From Bacteroidales bacterium (GTDB lineage: Bacteria > Bacteroidota > Bacteroidia > Bacteroidales > WCHB1-69): 5,524 nt of DNA. The DNA is taken from positions 1 through 5,524 of the forward strand of contig JAAYRN010000088.1 in NCBI GenBank assembly GCA_012518765.1, in the 5' to 3' direction. The notes beneath the pieces are model-generated. The model searched no databases. It was not told the DNA's origin and worked only from the letters and a program-made list of their open reading frames with translations. The position numbers and the translations under genes are program-made. Shown here in pieces: positions 1-5,524 of this stretch. Positions within the stretch are counted from its first letter, which is position 1. Each line of letters starts with the position of its first letter.

Positions 1-853
1 TATCCTACATGTAAAGACGTTGCAGGGAGAACAAAATATTAAATTATTAGCAACCAAAGGCTCGGATGTTTGTCAGCTTTCTTACGCCCATGCTGTGTCA
101 TATACCAACGTAAGTAAGTTGCAAAAAGCTGAAACGGACAAGGAATACCAAAGCAACGACAGTATGCAATTTATAGGATATACTACCCATCATAATTTTA
201 AACAAGTAAGACAAATTAATGTATTACAAGCGGGTAGCGATGCAAATTATACTTTTGATTATGTGGCTGGTTATGCCGTGGGAGATGTATATTACGACGA
301 CCACGGTCTTGTCGAAGGAGTGGTTTGCTGGATAGCCGATACAGTGTTTACCGATAAAGAAAAACCCTACGGTAGCAGAGGTAAAATAATTTCGTTGAAT
401 GAATCCGATACGGGATTGATGTACGGCACGATTAATCGTCCCACGCATGCATTGGATAGTGTGGACGGAAGAATCAATACCGCCATACACATGGCATTAC
501 GTTCCGATACTTCTCAATATTTATTCAAGGAACGCATCGAAGCTGCTAAATGGTGCGTCGACCAAGGCGAAGGCTGGTATTTCCCGGCAAAATACGAAAT
601 GACAACCGTACTTGAAAATATCGAAACACTAAACACAACCTTACAAGACTTTGGTGCGACTATTGTAAGTCGCTTGGAGGTTGGAAGTGATAGAGGTTAT
701 TATTGGACATCTACCGAAGTACCAGGAGGTGTCTTCGGAAACCATTGTAATGCGTATGTGGTTAATACGTGGCAAAATGGTGGGATAGGTTATGCTACAA
801 TACCTTTATATGTTAAATTTAATGTTCGGGGCATGAAGTGGTTTGGCGAATAA
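1..853 (+). CDS. FISUMP/DUF1566-like surface protein, 3' part (5' end outside window)
   Basis: The frame is open from the first complete codon at position 2, so the gene is cut by the window edge; the TTG at position 20 is not a credible start. The visible part is 283 residues. Counting from that TTG, residues 1-80 are beta-rich, with alternating polar and hydrophobic residues. From about 84 the C-terminal module begins: GDVYY (88-92), GVVCWI (100-105), GKIISL (121-126), a helix ending AAKWC (175-179), GEGWYFPAKYEM (183-194), YYWTSTE (227-233), NAYVV (244-248) and a final NVRGMKW strand (268-274). This series is typical of the FISUMP/DUF1566-like domain, a lectin-like fold common in secreted Bacteroidota and Fibrobacter proteins. 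The molecular role of these proteins is mostly unknown; extracellular or cell-surface location is inferred from the family. The signal peptide, if any, lies outside the window. No C-terminal sorting domain follows the module. The domain call is fairly sure; the function is unknown. Confidence 0.75.
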   Translation, partial: ILHVKTLQGEQNIKLLATKGSDVCQLSYAHAVSYTNVSKLQKAETDKEYQSNDSMQFIGYTTHHNFKQVRQINVLQAGSDANYTFDYVAGYAVGDVYYDDHGLVEGVVCWIADTVFTDKEKPYGSRGKIISLNESDTGLMYGTINRPTHALDSVDGRINTAIHMALRSDTSQYLFKERIEAAKWCVDQGEGWYFPAKYEMTTVLENIETLNTTLQDFGATIVSRLEVGSDRGYYWTSTEVPGGVFGNHCNAYVVNTWQNGGIGYATIPLYVKFNVRGMKWFGE

Positions 854-972
854 GATTTTATTTTTTTAAGGTAAAATATCTATTAAACAAAGTCCACTTT
901 TAGAATAAAAAGTGGACTTTGTTGATTGTATAAGCTTGATTTTTATTTTTATAAATAAAAATAGATAAGATT
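854..972. other. Convergent intergenic region
   Basis: This 119-bp AT-rich spacer separates the 3' ends of the FISUMP-like gene and rocD. Besides the 16-bp inverted repeat it holds an A/T-only palindrome: TTTTTATTT (940-948) and AAATAAAAA (953-961) around a 4-nt loop. The second palindrome lies just beyond the rocD stop and could add a weak stem to the 3' end of that transcript, but with no G/C pairs it may be compositional chance. No gene is visible here. Confidence 0.6.
886..923. terminator. Perfect 16-bp inverted repeat, likely bidirectional terminator
   Basis: The left arm AACAAAGTCCACTTTT (886-901) and right arm AAAAGTGGACTTTGTT (908-923) are exact reverse complements separated by a 6-nt loop (902-907). 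The repeat lies between two convergent genes, 33 bp after the stop of the FISUMP-like gene and 50 bp after the stop of rocD, so it can serve both transcripts. The stem is moderate in GC (5 G/C pairs). Neither side is followed by a long uninterrupted T tract, so termination is inferred from symmetry and position. Confidence 0.7.
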
Positions 973-2205
973 TTATTCAAAAGAAAGAATGGCTTGTTTG
1001 ATTATCTCGCAAGCTGTTAATAATTCTTCTTCGGTAATAACCAATGGAGGAGCAAAGCGAATAATGTCGCCGTGTGTGGGTTTGGCTAAGAGTCCTAACT
1101 CTTTCATTTTCATACACACTTCCCAAGCATCTTTTCCTTTTACAGGTTTAATAACCACCGCATTAAGCAATCCTTTTCCCCTTACTATTTCTATCATATC
1201 TGATTGGATAGCTTTCATTTTTTCGCGGAATATTTTCCCAAGATGTTCGGCTTTTTCCATTAAATTTTCTTCTTTTACAACTTCTAAAGCAGCATAGGCT
1301 ACTTCGCAAGCCAATGGAAAACCTCCAAAAGTAGAACCGTGTTCTCCGGGTTTGATACAGAGCATAATGTCGTCATCAGCTAAGACAGCTGAAACGGGTA
1401 AAACCCCACCAGACAATGCTTTTCCTAAGATTAAAATATCGGGACGCACATTTTCGTGGTCGCAGGCTAAAATTCTACCCGTACGGGCAATTCCTGTTTG
1501 AATTTCATCGGCTATAAACAGAACATTGTGTTGCTTACACAGTTCGTATGTTTTTTTCAAATAGCCTTCGTCTGGAACGTATACGCCAGCCTCGCCTTGA
1601 ATAGGTTCTACTAAAAATCCGGCTATATTTTCACCCTGTTCTTTTAGCATTTTTTCCAAGGCATCGACATTGTTATAAGGAATGCGTTTAAAACCCAATG
1701 TCAAAGGACCGTAATTGGAATAGGAATCCGGGTCGCTCGACATGGAAATTATGGTGATGGTGCGTCCGTGAAAGTTTCCATCGCAACACACAATACATAC
1801 TTTATCGTTGGGGATTCCTTTTTTTACCACTCCCCAGCGGCGAGCCAATTTTAAAGCAGTTTCAACACCTTCGGCTCCCGTATTCATGGGTAGTACTTTG
1901 TCGTAACCAAAATATTGGGTTATATATTGCTCGTAAGGTCCTAAACAATCGTTGTAAAATGCGCGAGATGTTAAGGTGATGGTCTCGGCTTGTTTTTTTA
2001 AGGCATCGATAATTTTTGGATGACAATGTCCTTGATTAACAGCTGAATAAGCTGAAAGGAAATCAAAGTATCGTTTGCCTTCTACATCCCAAACGTAAAT
2101 GCCTTCTCCTTTGGATAAAACTACAGGAAGAGGAAGATAGTTATGTGCTCCATATTTTTCTTCCATGTCGATAGCCTGTTGGCTTGATGTTATTTTTTTT
2201 GTCAT
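973..2205 (-). CDS. rocD: Ornithine aminotransferase (ornithine-oxo-acid transaminase)
   Basis: This PLP-dependent class III aminotransferase moves the delta-amino group of L-ornithine to 2-oxoglutarate, giving glutamate-5-semialdehyde and glutamate, and so links arginine/ornithine with proline and glutamate; it is expected in the cytosol. The 410 residues match the usual full length. Visible residues are Tyr23 (GAHNY) and Tyr53 (SAYSAVNQGHCHP) of the substrate pocket, the PLP phosphate loop TGAE (109-112), GNFHGRT (143-149) near the cofactor ring, Glu205 in EPIQGEAG, Asp233 in ADEIQTG, the Schiff-base Lys262 in GKALSGG, Thr292 in GSTFGG, and Arg383 in IIRFAPP for the substrate carboxylate. 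Offsets to remembered human OAT positions are consistent (+32 before and +30 after a two-residue insertion near 190), which favours OAT over acetylornithine or GABA aminotransferase. The ATG at 2205 has no Shine-Dalgarno but an A/T-rich leader; codons 3-5 contain a run of eight A. It is probably the last gene of the ffh-folD-rocD operon, 14 bp after folD. Confidence 0.95.
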   Translation of the reverse strand: MTKKITSSQQAIDMEEKYGAHNYLPLPVVLSKGEGIYVWDVEGKRYFDFLSAYSAVNQGHCHPKIIDALKKQAETITLTSRAFYNDCLGPYEQYITQYFGYDKVLPMNTGAEGVETALKLARRWGVVKKGIPNDKVCIVCCDGNFHGRTITIISMSSDPDSYSNYGPLTLGFKRIPYNNVDALEKMLKEQGENIAGFLVEPIQGEAGVYVPDEGYLKKTYELCKQHNVLFIADEIQTGIARTGRILACDHENVRPDILILGKALSGGVLPVSAVLADDDIMLCIKPGEHGSTFGGFPLACEVAYAALEVVKEENLMEKAEHLGKIFREKMKAIQSDMIEIVRGKGLLNAVVIKPVKGKDAWEVCMKMKELGLLAKPTHGDIIRFAPPLVITEEELLTACEIIKQAILSFE

Positions 2206-2219
2206 AAGTAATTTATTTT

Positions 2220-3101
2220 TTATTTGTAAATTTCCCCTTTAAATGCTTTCAGTGTATTCATGATTAATCCTACAATGGTCATAGGACCCACACCTCCAGG
2301 AACAGGAGTAATGTATTCGCACAAAGGTGATACTTCGTCAAATTTTACATCTCCCTTGAGTCGAAAACCTGATTTTCTGCTCTTGTCTTCCACACGATGC
2401 ATACCTACGTCAATTACAGTGGCACCTTCTCTGACGTAGTCGGCGGTAATCATTTCACACCTACCTATAGCGGCAATAAGGATGTCGGCTGATTTACATA
2501 CTTCAGTTAAATTTTTAGTTTTGCTATGACACAATGTTACGGTGGCATTTGCCAATGGATTGTTGCGAGATAACAAGATGCTCATGGGAGTACCTACAAT
2601 GTTGCTTCTGCCCACAACTACACAGTTTTTACCTTGTGTATCAATATTGTATCTTTCCAACAACATGCTAATTCCAAAAGGGGTAGCAGGTAGATAACAA
2701 TCTTGTCCCAAGGTCATTCTGCCTACATTGACAGGATGAAAGCCGTCTACGTCTTTTTTAGGGTCTATGCTTTCAATAACTTTTTGTACATCAATGTGTT
2801 TAGGAACGGGTAATTGTACAATTAAACCGTCTATTTCGTCATCTTTATTGATAAATTCAATGGTTTCCAATAGTTTTTCTTGTGTAATATCTGCTGGCAT
2901 TTTATATACCGACGAAGACATACCCACTTCTTTACACGATTTTTCTTTGTTGGCTACATAGGTTTCGCTTGCGGGGTCGTTGCCCACTAATATAGCTGCC
3001 AAATGCGGTGTGCGTCCTTTTTGTTCTTGTAATTTTTTTACTTCAGCAGCAATTTCTGCTTTAATCTGATTAGCAATAGCTTTACCGTCTATAAGTTTCA
3101 T
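2220..3101 (-). CDS. folD: Bifunctional methylenetetrahydrofolate dehydrogenase / methenyltetrahydrofolate cyclohydrolase
   Basis: FolD oxidises 5,10-methylene-THF to 5,10-methenyl-THF with NAD(P)+ and then hydrolyses it to 10-formyl-THF, supplying one-carbon units for purines and formyl-methionine; it is cytosolic. The 293 residues match the normal bacterial length. The N-terminal catalytic domain carries Tyr48 and catalytic Lys52 in ETYVANKEK, Gln96 in QLPVP, and Asp119 in KDVDGFHP. The linker LPATPFGI (137-144) leads to the Rossmann cofactor domain with VVVGRSNIVGTP (161-172), where Arg165 and Ser166 are placed as in NADP-using enzymes. The family signature TPVPGGVGPMT (265-275) closes the active site. 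The signature usually has a basic residue where this protein has Thr171 (GTP rather than GKP or GRP), a minor variation. The ATG at 3101 follows the ffh stop by 7 bp and the rocD ATG comes 14 bp after its own stop, so it is probably co-transcribed with both. Confidence 0.97.
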   Translation of the reverse strand: MKLIDGKAIANQIKAEIAAEVKKLQEQKGRTPHLAAILVGNDPASETYVANKEKSCKEVGMSSSVYKMPADITQEKLLETIEFINKDDEIDGLIVQLPVPKHIDVQKVIESIDPKKDVDGFHPVNVGRMTLGQDCYLPATPFGISMLLERYNIDTQGKNCVVVGRSNIVGTPMSILLSRNNPLANATVTLCHSKTKNLTEVCKSADILIAAIGRCEMITADYVREGATVIDVGMHRVEDKSRKSGFRLKGDVKFDEVSPLCEYITPVPGGVGPMTIVGLIMNTLKAFKGEIYK

Positions 3102-3108
3102 AAGATAA

Positions 3109-4437
3109 TTATTTTAGTTTTGAAAGATTATTCATTAATTGTTTGCCTCCTCCGCCAGAAACCATTTTCATAACTTTACAAGTTTCTTCAAATTGTTTGA
3201 TGAGTTTATTGACTTCCTGAATGCTGGTTCCACTTCCTAAAGCAATTCGTTTTCTGCGACTTCCGTTTAAAATTGAGGGGTCTTCGCGTTCTTGTTTGGT
3301 CATAGAACCAATAATGGCTTCTATGGATTTAAAGGCATCGTCGTCTATGTCTATGTCTTTGACGGCTTTGCCCATTCCGGGAATCATGCCCATAAGGTCT
3401 TTCATGTTTCCCATTTTTTTAATTTGCTGTATTTGAGCAACAAAATCATTGAAATTGAATTGTTTTGTTGCAAATTTCTTTTGAATTTTACGTGCTTCTT
3501 CTTCATCGTATTGTTCTTGTGCTCGTTCAACAAAGGAAACAATGTCGCCCATTCCCAGAATACGGTCTGCCATACGAACGGGATAAAAAATATCAAGAGC
3601 CTCTACTTTTTCACCTACTCCTACAAATTTAATGGGTTTTTGCACTACCGAACGAATGGTTAAAGCCGCTCCTCCGCGCGTGTCTCCATCTAATTTAGTG
3701 AGTATTACACCGTCAAAATTAAGTTTATCGTTAAATGCTTTGGCGGTATTTACGGCGTCTTGTCCTGTCATGGAGTCGACTACAAATAAAATTTCGTTGG
3801 GACGAACAGCATCTTTGATATTCCCGATTTCGTCCATCATTTCCTGATCGATAGACAAGCGTCCTGCTGTATCTATAATCACCACATTATGACCGTTTTG
3901 CTTAGCAAAATTAAGTCCTTTTTTTGCAATATCGACTGGGCGTTTGTTGTCTTCTTCTGAAAATACATCTACCTGTATTTGTTCGCCTAATACCCTCAAT
4001 TGCTCAATAGCGGCTGGACGGTATACGTCTCCAGCAACTAACAATACTTTTTTGGCACGTTTGTGCTTTAAGAAATAAGCTAATTTGGCACTGTGTGTTG
4101 TTTTTCCCGAACCTTGCAATCCAGCCATTAAAATAATACTTGGATTGGCTTTAAGATTGAGTTCAGCATGTTCGGCTCCCATAAGTTCAGCTAATTCATC
4201 GTGAACTATTTTTATCATTAATTGCCCCGGAGAAACTGCCGTTAAAACATTCTGTCCTAAGGCTTTTTCCTTGATAGAGTCGGTTACATCCTTAGCAATT
4301 CTATAGCTAACATCGGCATCTAATAAGGCTTTGCGAACTTCTTTTAAAGTCTCAGCTACATTAATTTCGGTTATACGTCCTTGTCCTTTTAATATTTTAA
4401 AAGCACGATCTAATTTTTCAGAGAGTGATTGAAACAT
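3109..4437 (-). CDS. ffh: Signal recognition particle GTPase Ffh (SRP54)
   Basis: Ffh binds 4.5S RNA and the signal sequence of nascent membrane proteins, then docks with FtsY at the membrane. The 442 residues are a full-length bacterial Ffh. An N-terminal four-helix bundle (about 1-90) is followed by the G domain: P-loop GLQGSGKTT (106-114), the SRP-type insertion-box motif DVYRPAAIEQL (137-147), DTAGRL (189-194), TKLDGDTRGG (247-256) and the closing GVGEK (273-277). The M domain begins near 295. It holds the flexible methionine-rich loop around 342-355, which faces the signal sequence, and the RNA-binding helix-turn-helix signature GSRRKRIALGSG (392-403). The C-terminus ends in a short Gly/Lys-rich tail. 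His115 follows the P-loop where many homologues have Thr. The ATG at 4437 starts the typical MFQSLSEKL N-terminus; the leader is A/T-only near the start and lacks a Shine-Dalgarno. It is the first gene of the minus-strand operon, with a candidate promoter just upstream. Confidence 0.98.
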   Translation of the reverse strand: MFQSLSEKLDRAFKILKGQGRITEINVAETLKEVRKALLDADVSYRIAKDVTDSIKEKALGQNVLTAVSPGQLMIKIVHDELAELMGAEHAELNLKANPSIILMAGLQGSGKTTHSAKLAYFLKHKRAKKVLLVAGDVYRPAAIEQLRVLGEQIQVDVFSEEDNKRPVDIAKKGLNFAKQNGHNVVIIDTAGRLSIDQEMMDEIGNIKDAVRPNEILFVVDSMTGQDAVNTAKAFNDKLNFDGVILTKLDGDTRGGAALTIRSVVQKPIKFVGVGEKVEALDIFYPVRMADRILGMGDIVSFVERAQEQYDEEEARKIQKKFATKQFNFNDFVAQIQQIKKMGNMKDLMGMIPGMGKAVKDIDIDDDAFKSIEAIIGSMTKQEREDPSILNGSRRKRIALGSGTSIQEVNKLIKQFEETCKVMKMVSGGGGKQLMNNLSKLK

Positions 4438-4538
4438 AGTGTTATGTTAATATAATATTATAATATATTGTGTCTACAAAAATACAAAAAAAATGTTTAT
4501 TTTCGAGCAAATATGAGAATTGGTATGAAAATAAAATT
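4438..4538. other. Intergenic region upstream of ffh
   Basis: This 101-bp, very AT-rich gap separates the stop of the upstream membrane-protein gene from ffh. It contains the candidate promoter and, in the putative ffh leader, a 12-bp perfect palindrome TATAATATTATA (4451-4462). No GC-rich hairpin followed by a T tract is visible for the upstream gene, so read-through from that gene into ffh cannot be excluded. No gene is seen here. Confidence 0.5.
4477..4511 (-). promoter_or_regulatory. Candidate Bacteroidota-type promoter for ffh operon
   Basis: Read on the minus strand, TATTTTTG (4484-4477) fits the Bacteroidota primary-sigma -7 element TAnnTTTG exactly. A TTTG (4511-4508) lies upstream as a possible -33 element, but the 23-bp spacer is somewhat longer than the usual 19-21 bp. 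Initiation would fall near 4470, leaving an A/T-rich leader of about 33 nt before the ATG of ffh. In DNA this AT-rich, TTTG-like words arise easily by chance, so confidence is modest; position directly ahead of a three-gene operon supports it. Confidence 0.42.
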
Positions 4539-5524
4539 TTAAGGTCTTCCTAAATGCTTGAAATTTTTGCAAATAATGTAAAAATCGGTGCTAAGTTTGT
4601 AATCTTGAGCATAAATGACATTTACCTGATGTATGATTTTATCTTCAAATTGTTCCAATTGTAGGGTGTCGGTTGAATATAAAACCCCTGTGGACAAATA
4701 GGGTAGGAGTTTTCCGTTTTTTTCTGACAGAGGGCTGTAGCCTACCCATGTTTTTTTTCGACTTAAAACATGGAAAATATTGTAAAAAAATGATTTTTTT
4801 TGTTTCACAAATCCAAAGCATATAGGATAAAAAATCAAAAAGAAACAAGACATTATTATATCAAAAATACGTTTTTTGTAAAGGTTCCTTTTTTTGCCTA
4901 TGGAATTAATGTTGAATGAATACATGTCGCCTAAGCTATTGATAGAGTTGCTTCCTATAATATAGGTACTTTCCGAAGGAGCAATTTTAAATTCGAGTGC
5001 AAGATCTTGTAAATCACTCATTGTTGTAATAATTTCTTTGGCATCAAGATTGGCACCACAGAAAATTATTTCATTGATTTTATAAATGGTAATAATGTCT
5101 TTTAGCTGAGAAATATCGCCAATAAATTCTTCGTCTTTTGTCGATTCTTGCTGTTGATAGTTGATAAATCCTACAAATTCTTTTTGCATGGGTATGATTC
5201 CCAACAGGGAAGATATGCGTTTTACCTCATTTATATCGCCTACGATTAAAATGCGTTTCATTCTGTTTTTACCGATGGGATAATACGATAAATTTAATTT
5301 CCCTAAAATATAACGGAATGAATAACAGGCTACAAAAGTCCAAAAAGTACCTAATATTATAATGGCTCTCGAAAAACGAAAACTTTCGCTCAGCAGGGCA
5401 TAAATCAAAAGAATAATAATAGCTCCGGTGAGTATACCTTTACCGACTTTTTCTAACAAAACGGGTCGTTTGTAACCTCCTGAAAAATAAATAGAAACCA
5501 TCCAAATAAAAGCATACAAGGGGA
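4539..5524 (-). CDS. Membrane protein with Rossmann (CoA_binding_3-like) domain and reduced sugar-transferase module, 3' part
   Basis: The frame runs through the right edge; the TTG at 5519 is an internal Leu codon, because the protein already reads as mid-membrane sequence there. From that codon, 326 residues are visible. They hold the end of one membrane segment (about 1-12), the conserved-looking SGGY (13-16), two membrane helices (about 26-44 and 51-70), then a Rossmann-like domain starting RILIVGD (89-95) and running through EFVGFI (114-119), IGDISQL (133-139) and INEIIFCG (148-155). KKRIFDIIMS (215-224) then leads into a further membrane helix (to about 238). This order is that of polyprenyl-phosphate sugar-1-phosphate transferases of capsule/exopolysaccharide pathways (WbaP/WcaJ type). 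However, the helix is followed almost at once by FYNIFHVLSRKKTWVGY (245-261), which resembles the family's late LxNVLKGDMSLVGPRP segment, so the central catalytic stretch seems absent. A role in surface polysaccharide or glycoconjugate synthesis is likely, but catalytic activity of this module is doubtful. The missing N-terminus may carry another domain, such as a glycosyltransferase. Confidence 0.75.
   Translation of the reverse strand, partial: PLYAFIWMVSIYFSGGYKRPVLLEKVGKGILTGAIIILLIYALLSESFRFSRAIIILGTFWTFVACYSFRYILGKLNLSYYPIGKNRMKRILIVGDINEVKRISSLLGIIPMQKEFVGFINYQQQESTKDEEFIGDISQLKDIITIYKINEIIFCGANLDAKEIITTMSDLQDLALEFKIAPSESTYIIGSNSINSLGDMYSFNINSIGKKRNLYKKRIFDIIMSCFFLIFYPICFGFVKQKKSFFYNIFHVLSRKKTWVGYSPLSEKNGKLLPYLSTGVLYSTDTLQLEQFEDKIIHQVNVIYAQDYKLSTDFYIICKNFKHLGRP

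Noticed and set aside
20..22. TTG as a possible start of the left-edge gene
   Set aside because: The frame is open to the window edge, no ribosome-binding context precedes it, and the protein begins in the middle of a beta-rich domain; the gene is truncated, not short.
428..439. 12-bp perfect palindrome ACGATTAATCGT
   Set aside because: It lies inside a conserved coding region, with no paired site nearby, and a palindrome of this size can arise by chance in several kb.
224..490. 88-codon open frame on the minus strand opposite the FISUMP-like gene
   Set aside because: It is antisense to the conserved module; its composition looks like a shadow frame.
989..1297. 102-codon open frame on the plus strand opposite rocD
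   Set aside because: It is antisense to the conserved C-terminal half of ornithine aminotransferase and has no start context or family resemblance.
2193..2200. Run of eight T (eight A in the rocD message) near the rocD start, as a possible slippage or phase-variation tract
   Set aside because: It encodes Lys codons in an AT-rich N-terminus and the frame is intact; runs of this length are common at this base composition, and rocD is not a typical phase-variable gene.
3292..3663. 123-codon open frame on the plus strand opposite ffh
   Set aside because: It lies wholly within the well-supported ffh coding region, is rich in Phe, Cys and Tyr from antisense Lys/Glu codons, and shows no recognisable domain.
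4645..4848. 67-codon open frame on the minus strand in another frame of the membrane-protein gene
   Set aside because: It overlaps the sugar-transferase-like end in a different frame and has no independent support. I also considered whether it might be the missing catalytic part displaced by a frameshift, but it contains no RVG or KFRSM-like motif.
5517..5519. TTG as a possible start of the right-edge gene
   Set aside because: The preceding codon is also open and the residues here are inside a membrane segment typical of the family interior.

Overview
This 5.5-kb, AT-rich window looks like chromosomal DNA of a member of the Bacteroidota, most likely Bacteroidales. The reasons are: the Ffh, FolD and ornithine aminotransferase proteins read like Bacteroidota versions; start codons lack a Shine-Dalgarno sequence and have A/T-rich leaders; a TAnnTTTG promoter element sits ahead of ffh; and both edge genes belong to families I associate with this phylum (a FISUMP/DUF1566-like surface protein and a CoA_binding_3/sugar-transferase-like membrane protein). 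The assignment rests on reading alone, with no database search.

Layout. At the left edge, on the plus strand, is the 3' part of a secreted-type FISUMP-like protein (ends at 853). It converges on a minus-strand block across a 119-bp gap holding a perfect 16-bp inverted repeat (886-923), which probably terminates transcription from both sides. The minus-strand block, in transcription order, is ffh (4437-3109), folD (3101-2220) and rocD (2205-973). The gaps are only 7 and 14 bp, so they are probably one operon. A 101-bp AT-rich gap with a candidate Bacteroidota promoter lies between ffh and the upstream gene. At the right edge, also on the minus strand, is the 3' part of a polytopic membrane protein with a Rossmann domain and a cut-down sugar-phosphate transferase module (ends at 4539).

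How the genes work together. The three complete genes are housekeeping. Ffh is the GTPase of the signal recognition particle and sends membrane proteins to the translocon. FolD interconverts one-carbon units on tetrahydrofolate. RocD links ornithine with glutamate semialdehyde and proline/glutamate metabolism. They share no pathway, so the cluster looks like co-expression rather than one functional system. The right-edge gene points to cell-surface polysaccharide or glycoconjugate synthesis.

I found no tRNA, rRNA, CRISPR array, insertion sequence or mobile-element signature, and no convincing new multi-gene system. The most unusual item is the right-edge protein: it appears to keep both ends of the bacterial sugar-transferase fold while lacking the catalytic middle.
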